DNA of 64,000 nucleotides from Tulasnella sp. 424. Its lineage: Eukaryota; Basidiomycota; Agaricomycetes; Cantharellales; Tulasnellaceae. Below the pieces are notes generated by a model, which worked only from the letters and a program-made list of their open reading frames with translations, did not search any database and was not told where the DNA came from. Of this stretch, positions 23,216 to 34,832 are shown one piece after another. The stretch is taken from assembly GCA_019633425.1 (NCBI GenBank), contig WSUB01000053.1:62001-126000 (forward strand). Reading direction: 5' to 3'. Made by a program: the position numbers and the translations under genes. Numbering within the stretch: position 1 is the first letter of the stretch; each line of letters starts with the position of its first letter.

Positions 23216-25796
23216 TTAGAAACCTTTCACCAACATTCCTTCAATCCTGCAAAACTCCGGTATGATCGAAGCATAAGTCATGAATGCATCCCAATCCGGC
23301 TCGGCGACTTTGCAAAGGCCATTCTGGTACTCCTCTTCGGTCGTCGACGCAAGGGCCGTCACCGTCACGTTTGAAGGCACGGCGGCAGATTGTAAAGGAG
23401 ATTTGGGCGTCATGGCTCCACCGGGGGAAGTTTGAGCAGTTGATAGGGAGCCCATGGAGGTGGCGATGGACAGTTGCGTCAATACTGTGCTGTTGGATGA
23501 TTGTGTTGGAGTTCGAGAGCGGAGGATTTGTCCTGGTGGAACACCGAATCCATCTGGGCTGAGAAGACCGTTGGTTCCCGCTGGTCCGCCCAAGCCGAGG
23601 CCAATGAGACCTGGTGGGGTGATAGCTCCGGGGGGTGTCAACGCCGGCGAGATATTGTGTCCCATGTCATCCTCATCTGGCGTATATACCGATGCAGCCA
23701 AACCCGATCTCTTCGGCTGAGGATAACCCATCGAAGCGACAGGGCTAACAAGCGACGGGATACCCAATCCACCAAGCATCCTCGAGTTCTCCACCCACTT
23801 CCTCTTCGTCAAAGACCTGATTTCATCCTCAAACGAAGCAAATCGTTCTTCCGGCTTGGTGGAACGTCTCCAAGCCCAGCGTGCAGAATAAGCAGAGCCT
23901 AATGCCGCGTTAAGCCTAGAGGGAGCTGGGTTACTTGCGCTGGAAGGGGAGAAGGGAGTTGGAGTCGATGGGGGAGCGCTGTTTGGTCCTCCGGGAGATT
24001 GTTCCAACTTGGCAGGAGACGGGGATAGAGCGTTGGGGTTAGCTGTGCCGGTCGGGACATATACTTTGGAGTTGAAGATATCACCGATCATGGCGACAAT
24101 TGAGGGGAAGTTGGCTGAGGTGCCTATTGTGATGAGGCGTTGCGGGCAGAGGTCTTTATCGTATGGGTTGAACGCAACACCACCACGATACGCCAGCAAG
24201 CTGATAGGAGTCGGTCTTCTGTTCTGGGCTTGATTCTGCCTGGCGAATAGAGGCAATTCCATCATCCTTGTGTATTGGACCCGCAACGCCAATAGCTGCG
24301 ACTCCAACAAACACCGCGGGTTGGCTCGCAAGTCCCTAAACTCGTTGACTTTCTGCCCGGTCTCGATGCGGTGCACTCCTTTTTGGATGTTCCACGACGT
24401 GGGCGATTCGTTATGAAGCACCCAGAACGAGAAGAGCTTGTCGTCCAACCCGATGGAACCACCAGGAGGAATGACGGAGATGAGGCGGTCGAACGCGCTC
24501 CAGGATTTGGTGTACATGTCGCGGACCATGGTACGGGCTGCTTCAGCGTTACGGTTTGCGACGACGGCGATGTAGCGCCGAGGTTCTGAGGGGTCTTGCG
24601 CTGGGTGGGGGTAGAGGGTATATGCTTTGTCGGGGATATATTGGGTTGCTGGGATCATCAGGGTATCTTGAGTACCGAATGAGAGAACTGGTTCATTGTG
24701 CGACGGGGCGACCGAAAGGTAGGACGCAAGGCGATCAGAGGTAAAGGGAATCACCACGGCGCCTAAAGGGAGAGACCCGTCAGTAGATGATAATCACCCC
24801 GCTGGGACGTCCAACTTGCCTTTTTCGATCCCGTAACGATCAACAAAGTAAGATGCTACGGTCCCGATCGCTTTCCCAGAGAACGACTCGACGTTGCCCA
24901 GCATATCAGCAAACTTCCTCCCTTGGTCAGGTGAGCCGGCGACGACTTCTAACGCTCCTGTATCCCATCTTGCGGTCATGACGTTCCACATTCCAGTTCC
25001 TACGACCTCTGATTCCGTCATGGACGTCCACTTCCCAACGAGCAAAGTCGAGAGGAACGTCGAGGCCATCATCACGCGGGCAGTCTTACCCCACGCGTCA
25101 GGGTTGCCTTCTCGAATTTTCATGCACTGGACAGCGGTCAGCGAAGGGTGCGAGGCCGTCCCGACCCGAGCGACCATAGCGTCAGGGCCACCTAACGCAG
25201 CCTGGAGTACTACAGTCTGTTGCAGCGTGGACGTGTCTTGCGAGACCGGGGTATGGATCAATGAGAAAAACGCGGGGGTGATCTGTTCAGCCAAGGGAAG
25301 TTTTGGCGAGAGGCCGGCGAGCGTTCTCGTTGATTCCGACGAAAGCCAGACGGTCGCAGACTGGGCACTGCCTCCGATTCCTTTGATTTTGGTCAAGTCG
25401 AAGCGTTCGCTGAGTTTTTGGAAGAGGACATCTGGTATCGGGATAGGAGGGTGACCATCAGCGACTCTTAGCCTCTTCCTCGATCATTTTGAACAACTAG
25501 GACAGTGCACGCACCCATCGCCTTGACCCACATATCCACTGGAGTAGTGAACGCATCTCCTGGGGTCGAAAAAAGCCCACCTCGTGTTCTGGTGTCGGTG
25601 GCAAGCACGAAAGCCGCGTCAGTCCAGATCGCAACAGACGGAAGCAAACCCCGTATTTGCTCACTCACCCGTATTGTTGCAATTCAGAATCAAAGTCGAC
25701 TGCCTCGTAGCCTAAGACGGTGAGGTTTGTGTCGATGACGGCGGCTCTTAGCTGGTCTGTTGCCAACTCGAGGCCAAGAAAATGTGCAGAGCTCAT
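23216..25796 (-). CDS. D-xylulose kinase-like FGGY carbohydrate kinase
   Basis: Four exons on the minus strand: 25796-25669, 25588-25515, 25431-24798, 24762-23216, about 793 aa. Xylulose kinases phosphorylate D-xylulose to enter the pentose phosphate pathway. Family landmarks: MSSAHFLGLELATDQLRAAV at the start, VDFDSEL, TPVDMWVKAM, KGIGGSAQSATVW, TGMWNVMTARWDTG, LSFGTQD, and SLLAYRGGVAFNP. A Ser/Pro/Gly-rich insertion (from about residue 560) makes it longer than yeast Xks1 (about 600 aa). Compared with classical xylulose kinases the QQH and GDNP motifs are altered (SAQS, TSDR), so activity is not assured. The exon 3/exon 4 junction is one base out of frame with the canonical GT-AG pair, next to a run of four G at 24,797-24,800. 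This could be an indel, a sequencing error, or unusual splicing. Confidence 0.75.
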
Positions 25797-27312
25797 GGTG
25801 TACTTTTGATGAGAAGACTAACGCGTCTAGCGGGTGGATAGAGTTCGGGAGAGAGAAAGAGAGGAAGGGAGAAACTAAGAGAAAAGAGCTGAGCGTATAG
25901 GATGTGGCAAAAGATCTGTTGCGATGGAGAGGAACGAGTCGACAGGGTTCCCTTCGGCTACTCTTCCCAGCGTCCGACCGCCATGTGCGGGGATACCAGG
26001 GACCTAATACTCGCGTAACAGCTCGATACGCGTTACAGTTTCTTTACTAAATGGAAAGCGAAATATCTCTCGATATCCGTAACTCGTAAGGCTACTTTTT
26101 TTTCTGGTCTGTTCTTCACAAGAATCGGCAAAGACGTCGCTCATCGTGCACGAGCCCGTTTCGGCACCCCAAGGAACAACACCGTTTCCATTGGCACGGT
26201 GGCAATCGACCAACCCTGTATCTTGATTTCTTTTAATACACCCCAGTGCCTGGTCGTCCAGATGCCTGAGACTCCCCTGGCTCTGGTGTCGGTAGTGTCC
26301 GGTCCGCTATGGCCGACGGATCTCGTTGCCCCATACATGTCAGACGGCATTACACGAGATCCTCCCAATATGACTGCCAGCTGCAAGGATAAACACTCTT
26401 CTACCTTTTGAGCTGCTCCTCACAAAGACATGCGCATTTCAGCTTGGGCAGTCTGAATTGGGCCTTTCGCCCTGCGCTCGTTCGCTTCCTTGTGGTCGTT
26501 CTCGGCGTACTTCCTGCAGTTTGCTTGCAATTCGAGCTGTGACTAGGTGCATTTGGTACATCTTTGGGCCGAAAGACCATCCTACGCCCTTGCGAACGCA
26601 GGAGGATAGATTCCTCGGAATTCGGCATCCCGCCCCGCGATGTGGGTAGAAGTGATCTCCCGAGGAAACAACGGCAGACAGAAATGAATAGGTGCCCTCG
26701 ATTAACTCGCTTCACTGCATGTAATTAGCATCTCTCGAGCCTTGGCCCTGTGTGAGCCATGGTTCTCAAGCGTTTGGTTGCAGACCTACACCCTCGTAAT
26801 CAAGCTTCTGGAAACCAATCTCGGCAGAAGCACCTCCCAACCTCCATAAATCGAGCGCGGAAATGGCAGGGAAGTATATCAGACTCCTTTCGTACATGGG
26901 AACTTTCTGAATATGGTGCGTCTTGGAGGTCGTCCTCACCTTTCTTTTCTCGTTTCTGAGCGATTGCAGAATAAACGTTAAGTCCAGCACCATGCCCACA
27001 AGAAAACTCATGATTTTTACTTCAGAAAGACTCCACCCCTGTGCTCTGACTAAGATAAGTGCACTCCCCTCACGCCGACGTCCAGAAGCTAGACTACACG
27101 CTTGGATGTTCGAAGCTCAGCGTACGCTTAAGTGGTAGAATATACATCGACAATTGATTCGACTCCTACATGTGACACCTTTGCTCGGGATCTTCCGGTA
27201 GGTCCGGTTCGCGTACCCAATTTGTGCCACTTCTGGTAAGGTGGCGGAGATCTCGGCATTTTCAAACTCCGGCGCACCCTTTCAACCTCTTTCTGGAACG
27301 ACAACCACCACC
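25797..27312. other. Intergenic region, divergent promoters
   Basis: Lies between the divergently transcribed xylulose kinase and farnesyltransferase genes. Minus-strand open stretches at about 26,141-26,386 and 26,401-26,715 lack a proper ATG context, splice partners and any recognisable domain, so I do not call genes. Confidence 0.35.
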
Positions 27313-29340
27313 ATGACTTCAGGCCAAAGCGTACCCGAAAGGCGAGCCCAACCCACAGATGGATGCGATACAGAGACGAGCAGGTCTCAGGTAGACTATT
27401 TCTGATGATTACCCGGGCCAAGTTTGAATTGATTCGCTTGTGTTGTACACATGATAGGCCGAAACGGAGAAAACAATCTCCCAACTATTCGAGGCGGTTT
27501 TTGAAGCCAACAAACCCATCACCTTGACACGAAATAATCACCTAAACTGGTTGATTCGCTTCCTCGTCCAAGGGTTTCCTCAACGTTATATGTCCCAAGA
27601 TGCTAGTCAACCTTGGTTGCTTTACTTTCTCCTGCAGAGTTTTCAAGGTCTCGGGATAGCCTTTGACCCCGATACAAAGAAAAAGTAACTGCTCTATTGT
27701 CGCTCACTACCTGGAGAGTCTGATGCTGACTGATATGTTGGCTTTTTCTAGGGCGGTAAAGACTATCTTGGCAAGACAGCACCCTGGCGGTGGCTTTGGC
27801 GGGGGTCCGGGTCAATACCCTCACCTCCTCGCAACCTACCCTTCGGTCTGTGCTCTAGCAATAGTTGGATCTCCTGGTCCAGACGGAGGATGGGATCAGA
27901 TTGACCGGTGTGTATATAGTGCATTCCTGCCTCGGTCAATGCGTCCTGAACTCCACTGACTCTGACGGACCTGACATAATCAGGCAGAAGATGTACAAGT
28001 TCTTCATGTCACTCAAACAGCCTGACGGATCATTCCTAGTTAGCCGCAATGGCGAAGTGGACGTTCGAGGAACTTACTGTCTTCTCGCTGTTGCGACTCT
28101 CCTCGACTTGATTACCCCCGAGCTGGTGGCGGGAACGTACGACTTCCTGCGTTCATGCCAAACGTACGAGGGTGGTTTCTCCGCGGCATCGCAACCGTAT
28201 TTCTCTCCTTCCACACCGCCCGAGCTCCTTGCGGAGCCTAGACCGTATTTAGGAGAAGCTCACGGTGGATACACCAGTTGTGCCGTCACGTCACTGATGC
28301 TCCTCCGCCCCGTCGTTACGGCTTCGACCTCCCCCTCACTAGCACCATTCCCTGGAATCGACGCATCGAACCTTCTGAGGTGGGCGGTGATGATGCAAGG
28401 GAATGCATTTGAAGAAGGTGGCGGTTTCAGGGGTCGGACGAACAAGCTTGTTGATGGGTGTTATAGCTGGTGGGTTGGAGGCTTGTTCCCATTGATCGAA
28501 GAGCTTCTGGGCGAGACCACTGGAGAAAGCTTGCACGACGAACCTGGCGATGCCACTGCGGACGCAGAAGAGGAGGAATGGGCCGATACTGATGGTACGT
28601 CTTTGGGCCGGTTCAAACGAAGAGAGTCATGCTTAAATTGTGCCTTTCAGACTCCCTTTTCGACAAAGGTGGGCACTGCGACTCGCGAAACTGGGAAGGC
28701 ATTCACACCCCTCCCCGACGCGGTTTCCGTAGAGGCGCTTCAACGTTATACACTAATTGCGGCACAGCAGGGTACCGGGGGTCTTCGGGACAAACCCACC
28801 GCGTGAGCTCCCGTTGCCATCTGTATGTTCGCCCCCTATGACTGAACTTGGGTGCTTCCGTCGCAGCCCAGCAGATGCGTATCACACGTTGTACAACCTT
28901 GCTGGCCTTTCCTCCGCTCAGCATCGTGTCTTCCTTTCCAAGAAACGGACAGAAGAGCTAAGGAACATATGGGTCGAGAGCGAGGGATTTTTGCCAACCA
29001 AAGAGCCGATCCTGGAACCAGGAGAGGTTGAACGACCATCCTCAGCTGCAGTGGAAGGAAGATCCGCCAGCGCTTCTGCCATTTCTGAGTCGGATGAACA
29101 GCGAAGAAATCGACGTCGCGAAACCTATGCGACAGCTTTAGCATGGCTGGAGGACGAAGGAGCTAGTCACTATGTCGGAGGAGAGGGCAACCGCGTGGTA
29201 GGATTTCGAATTCGTCATGCCCCGTCCCACCGATATGATGATCTGACGGCTGCTGCTACTAGAACGCAACGCATCCTCTCTTCAACCTTACGATGACTTC
29301 TACTCGGGCTATAATGGCCTACTTCTATAAACAGGTCTGA
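27313..29340 (+). CDS. RAM1: Protein farnesyltransferase beta subunit
   Basis: Eight exons give 522 aa: 27313-27390, 27458-27684, 27752-27907, 27984-28594, 28651-28668, 28733-28802, 28867-29197, 29263-29340. It is the catalytic subunit that attaches farnesyl to CaaX proteins such as Ras and mating pheromone, as a heterodimer with the alpha subunit. The alpha/alpha-barrel prenyltransferase repeats are visible: GGGFGGGPGQYPHLLATYP, YEGGFSA, EAHGGYTSCAV, GGGFRGRTNKLVDGCYSWW. Zinc ligands are present (Asp and Cys in LVDGC, His in DAYHTLYNLAGLS). The C-terminus NATHPLFNLT fits the family. Exon 5 is 18 nt (DSLFDK). An acidic/Ser-rich insertion sits near residues 200-215 of exon 4's end and again before the last exon. 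A broken copy of exons 4-8 with its 3' flank lies at 50.95-52.5 kb. Confidence 0.93.
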
Positions 29341-30157
29341 GCTTTGTGATGATCTTATGGTCGAAGGCATACCGACGATGTGACCTCGAGACCTGCATTG
29401 CTGTATTGTGTGAATTGGTGTCGTTAATAATTGGATCATGCAAGGACTGATATCTCGGCTAATGGCTCAGCCATGGGAACATGCACATTTGTATATGGAT
29501 AAATTTACTGCTGCAGAGGGCCTAGGACACACTCCGCTGGCCCAGAAATTCGGCGTTTGATGAGTTCGTTTTATTTCTGACCTTGGAAGTGGCATGCGGA
29601 AGTCTCAAATGTGGGTACGGGTTTGCGCTTGAATAAGTTCCTCTCAAGGACAGCACACAAGAATGCCTGCTTGCGTTGCAGGTGGTGCATCCAACCACAT
29701 TGAACCTTATTACTGTATATGCATGTTAAGAGTACAGGGGTAGTGAGTCCATGCCAGTGATGCTTGTCGCGAGTTACATAACTAGCTTCCTCATCAAAGG
29801 ACAGGGTTGGAGCAGAAGTCTTGTAATTCCTTAGGGTAGACAAGTGTGATCCTCCACTCGGGCCGGACTGACGACGGCGCAGCCACCGCACCTGCAGACC
29901 CCGACCTACTTCTCGTATTCGAAATCGGTTGACCCACAATATCAAAACGAGTTGGATACGCGGACCACATTCTAACGACGTCACGACATAAAAACAGTAC
30001 GAGAGAAGGATGGACGGTGACTATCGTTAAAGGGACACCCTATTGGAAGAAAGATGGTCGGCTGGAATGGTTGAGAATCCGAGACGAGGAACCAGCGATG
30101 GGACGAACATAAAGTAACCGATTAAATTTTGTACATCGCATACATGAATACGTGATT
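29341..30157. repeat. Farnesyltransferase 3' flank, part of a segmental duplication
   Basis: Bases after the stop (gatcttatggtcgaaggcat, then tggatcatgcaag, then tgtatatggat) recur at about 52,180-52,335 behind the truncated copy. About 29,575-29,840 also loosely resembles the 3' ends of the helical-bundle pseudokinases (near 52,500 and 55,290). The rest has no supported gene. Confidence 0.5.
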
Positions 30158-32699
30158 CTAAGGGAAGAATCGACGAAACAGGCCGCCCAAAACCGGAATG
30201 TCCCGGAGAAACATCATTAGACGGAGCTTAGCAGCTTGGTTTGAGGCGTAAGCTGCATTCCGAATATCGTCAACTTCTTCCATGGCTTCAGCAGCTTCGG
30301 TATAAAGACGAATCGCGTCGCTGTGGTCATCCTGATCCTGATCGCGATACACGTCTGCAGTGTCCAAAAGAGCGCAAGCTCTCCCGTATCGGTCGCCGAT
30401 GTCGATAGAGATTTGCAAGGCTTCCGAAAAGTGCGTGACGGCCTGGCTGAACTCTTTTTGAAGCCGATGCACCTCAGCGAGGCCCCGAAGAGCTTGAGCT
30501 TTTCCGAGTCTGTCGCCAGTCTCGGTGCGGATTTGTAGGGCCTCGGAGTGGAATGTGATAGCCTGGCTGTACTTTTGCCGAGCCCTATGCACCTCGGCGA
30601 GACCCCAAAGAGCTTCGGCTCCCCTTGTCTGTCGCCGATGATGGTGCGGATTTGTAGGACCTCCGAGTAGGATGTGATGACCCGGTCGTACTGGCTCCGA
30701 AGCCGATACACGTTAGCGAGACCTAAAAGAGCAGAGGCTCCCCCTGGTCTGTCACCGATTTCGGTGCGTATTCGTAGGGCCTCCGTGTAGAACGTAATGG
30801 CCCGGCTGTACGCGTTCCGAGCCCCATACACCTCAGCGAGACCCCAAAGAGCAGAGGCCTTCCCTGGTTTGTCATCGAGGTCGGTGCAGATTTCTAGGGC
30901 CTCCGAGTAGAATGGAATGGCCCGGTTGTGCTCGCTTCGAAGCCGATGCACCTGCCCCAGCTGCACCAGCGCAGTGGCTTTTCCTTTTCTGTCGCCGTTG
31001 TGCGTGTAGCCATCCACAGCCCTGGTAAAGAAGTCCAATGCGCTGGGGTAGTCACCTTGCCGCCAGTGCATATATCCCAGTTGGGCCAGAAGCCCGGGAG
31101 AGGGAGCCCCGGAAGCCGCCGTATCCGAGGTCCGTAGATGGTTTGGAATAACCATGGGCTGTATCGAAAACGATCAATCGCGTGTAATCGATCCTAATGA
31201 ACATTACTCACCATCCAGTTGATCGACGTTCGGCATTCCTCAGCCGTCGGTCGTTTGCTGGGGTCGATGCTCCAACACACAACCATCAGGGAGCAAAGCG
31301 CCTGAATCAACAACATGCGGGCGTCGCCGGTAATGGAAGGAAGATTCCCCTGAATGACGCGCGTGACAACAACCATGTCCTTGACGCCTTGAAACGGAAT
31401 GAAGCCGGTCATGACCTGCGTCGGAGCTAGTTTGAGCCTCGATGGCGAATAGATACTAGGGCGACTCTGACGTCCCCTCGTATGCTACCCAACCCAACGC
31501 CCAGATGTCACTATAGAGGCCAGGCTCCTCCTCGTACAACAGCTCTGGAGCAGCCCAGCGAAGGGTGTAATGATCTCCCGTCAGCGTTATGGTATTGGTG
31601 GCGGCACAGAACGTTGCTTCCAGCGAAAGCGCCGCCGGGGGGTTGTTCCGAGCTGGCTTTGTCTCCTTGCTGAGATTGTCGGTTTTGAGATGGCGAGCTG
31701 ATCCAAAGTCGGTGATTACAGTGCGGCATTCTGAGTTTACCAGTACGTTTAGCTGAGAGGTATAGAAGTAAGTTTGTCTAGTGGCTCATCATGACACTAC
31801 CGGAACCTACAGATTTCAGGTCGCCGTGGCATATAGGCGGCTGTCGGCTATGGAGGTATTCCACTCCGTTAGCGACATCGTTGATCTAGAGTCAAAAGTG
31901 TCAGAGGTCGGTCGAAGAAAAGCGGTTCGGTCGTACCAGCCAGATCCGTTCGGGAACTTCCCAGTCTGCCGAGGCGACGAAATCCCTCAAGGTACCGTTT
32001 TCTCCCAAGGGAATACTAGCCACACGATATCGTTGGATAGATCTTCAAAGAATCCTTCGAGCTTGATGATGTTTTCATGGGAAAGCTTGACCAAGAATTC
32101 CGCTTCTCTGACCGTCAATTAAGCCCAAAAAACAACCTCAGTAACGAAAATCCCGCGCGATTGTATGAAGTATTCTGACCCCCACTTCTCGCGCTATATC
32201 GCCTGATGTCTTCATTTTCTTTACCGCTACATCCTGTGAGAGTACAGTTGATGAGCGGTTCGACGTCCTGGTCAATGGCTAGAGACGCTGAGCAGTACAG
32301 ACCTTCCGCCGGCGAGGTTTTACCAGCACTGCCACCTGAGTTGAGACCTTTGTTTTTGGTGGGATCGAATTTCTTTGTTCTGTCTTTACCACCCGACGGA
32401 GAGGCCAAAATGGCTCGCGAAACCGTCGCGTGGCTCCCCGTGATCTCGCGAGCCTCTTTCGGGAATTCGATGGAGGACGGGTCGATTCGCCATTTGACAA
32501 GCTTTTCGAGCCTATCTCTCTGCGATAAAAAATATTATTTCAGTGAGCTGCTGGAATTGCCACTCCAGATCTGAGAGCGACGTACCATATTGGCGCTTGG
32601 CTGGAATTTACTCGAGGGAGCGTCGGGCTTCGAATTTGACGGCGGCCCAGGCAACCCAGTGGCGCTAGGACCGGCGTCGTGGTTTCCGTCCTGTTGCAT
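30158..32699 (-). pseudogene. Protein kinase-TPR fusion pseudogene with several lesions
   Basis: It aligns exon by exon with the two other kinase-TPR genes. Exon 1 (32699-32586, MQQDGNHDAG) and exon 3 (VAVKKMK) look intact, as do HGDLKS, TDFGSAR and WAAPELL. Lesions: exon 2 (32519-32303) is 217 nt and changes frame internally; the acceptor before exon 4 reads AA instead of AG (32119-32120); exon 4 lacks one base after FPWE (about 32,000); the donor after exon 6 reads GG instead of GT (31475-31476); and the TPR exon shifts frame at about 30,616-30,625 between IGDRQG and AEALWGLAEVHR. About eight TPR repeats remain. Five independent faults make sequencing error unlikely. Confidence 0.85.
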
Positions 32700-33889
32700 T
32701 TGAGATTCGTAAAGGTCAAAGCGGAATGGGAGGACGTCGGAGGGACATCGAGAGTACGGAGTGAGGCGCAGAGAGAGAGAAAAGCGAGGCAGTCTAAGTA
32801 TGGATGCGGATGTGCAAGGAAAGCAGCAAAGATGGGGCTCGTGGGCAGAGCAGGTAGGGTGATCGGCAATCTCATGAGCAAACAAAGACGATCATGCCAA
32901 AAAGGGAACCAAGGCGATCATGTCAAAAAGGGAACAAAGGGGATCGATCAGACCCGCATGTGTAGGGATGAAGCCTTAGTCTCACGGTTATATCTGTTCT
33001 CGCCGTTCTACCAGTTCGCTAACACTTCCTTTACCTCTAGAACCTTCCGAATCTTTCTCGCTAACCGACACCTGGCTGCTCCGAGTCCGCGTGAATCTCG
33101 CTTACCTTATTCTCTTATGAATCTCCCACTAATGTTGCTACGATTCTCGCCTAGCCGGACCATACCACTATTCCACCTCGTGTATAAATATCTGTAGGGT
33201 AGTTGTATCGTCCTGGCATTCAATCAATAATCTAGTCTTTCGGCCACTGAAACACCTCGTGTGTGATCAACACAGAAGACTACACTTGACTACTTAATAC
33301 AAACTTAACTCTATATCATGTGAGTTGCTTAAAGTTCACGACTTTACAGCATGATCGTAATCACACAGGAAGGAAAACAAAGAGATGAGTGAAAACAGAG
33401 TCAAAGCAGGCAAAAAAGCTCAGCAAAGGAGAGGAATAAGAGAGTGAGAGGCAAGTAAGAGGAAGGAGGGGGAGACGAGAGTTGGGTTAGGAGGAAAGGT
33501 GGGGTAGTGGTGCCTGCAGGCACGCAGGCAAGTTAGGTAAGCATTTCGCAGAGAAAAAACAAAGTCGATGATTTCTTTAACCATCAGGTGTGACTCACTG
33601 AGTTCGATTCTGATTTCCTGCAATACATGGATTGGCTGAGTGGCACAAATATACATGTTTTGAAAAGTTTGGGAAAATGAGGGCCCAGCCCCACACAAGA
33701 TCCGTACTGGGAGACAAAGAAAGACAAAGAAAGACAAAGAGAAAACTAATAGGGGTTTCGGTTGGGTCAGGAGTGGTTGAGCATCTACCGATTTGAGTTC
33801 TCTTGCGAGTTGTGCCAACAAGTCTGTGGAGAAATAGAGGTTCAGAGGTTAGCTCGTGTGGCTTAAGGAGTCTTGAGCCCTTACAAGTC
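32700..33889. other. Intergenic region
   Basis: No supported gene. About 33,710-33,740 holds a short gacaaagaaa tandem repeat. Confidence 0.35.
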
Positions 33890-34832
33890 TTAGGAGCTTG
33901 CCCCCTCCTTTTTGGTGCATTCATCGAGTTTGGCGATAACTGTTGTGATGATGTAGTTAGTTTGTTTGTGTTTGCTCTTTCCTCTTTAAGTAGTGCATTT
34001 GTTTTTGCCCTGCTTGTCTTTTCTTTCCAACACCGTTTGGACTGACACAACGAGCAGGTATGTTTATTGTACTATTCTAGTATTATTATCAAACACCTTT
34101 GACTCCCTGCTACACTCCAATACTGGGAATTTTTTTAACAATTTCCCTTTTTGGACCCAGTACTGAGATCCAGCTCTAGATATTTTGTTGGTACATCGTA
34201 CTTCGAGGCTAAGATCCATGGGAAGGCTTGAGACAGGTATGTTCAGGTCCATTCTAATGTTATAAATTTGCTCCTGTAGCGCGTCTCGTTCGCTTTATGT
34301 TCCAGCTACCTGGAGGTCCTATATTAAAAAGAAACGTTAGTGTTGGGAGCTGCACGTTGTGATAACATCTGATATTTCACCTTGTGCAGTTTAGATACAG
34401 GATTACATACCACAGCGACCTGTATTAAACCCCATCAGAACAGACGTGTAACGCTTTGAAGGGGAGATATTATGGGTATGTCCCTACAAAACTCATGTAT
34501 ACATTGTTCAAAGTGTCCTAAGTGCGTAACCACTAAGATAGGAGACGATCAAAACAGTGGCTCAGGTTACATTCCACCAAAAGCCATATTCTACAATTTG
34601 TTCAACTACCTTGGTTACATTCTCGGCTCCCCTAGAGCAATCTGGGTTAGGTTGCCCCACGCTATGTGCATGAGTGTACACATACCTACGAAATTCTCCG
34701 AGCATTTTGGCGATTCTTTCTGACTTTATCCTCATCTGATTTCTGTCCATGAGCCGTATCAAGTTCCCGACTTGTCGTTGGATATCCATGCATTGCTCAC
34801 TGTGAGGAATGTTAGTATGGGATAAGCGAATT

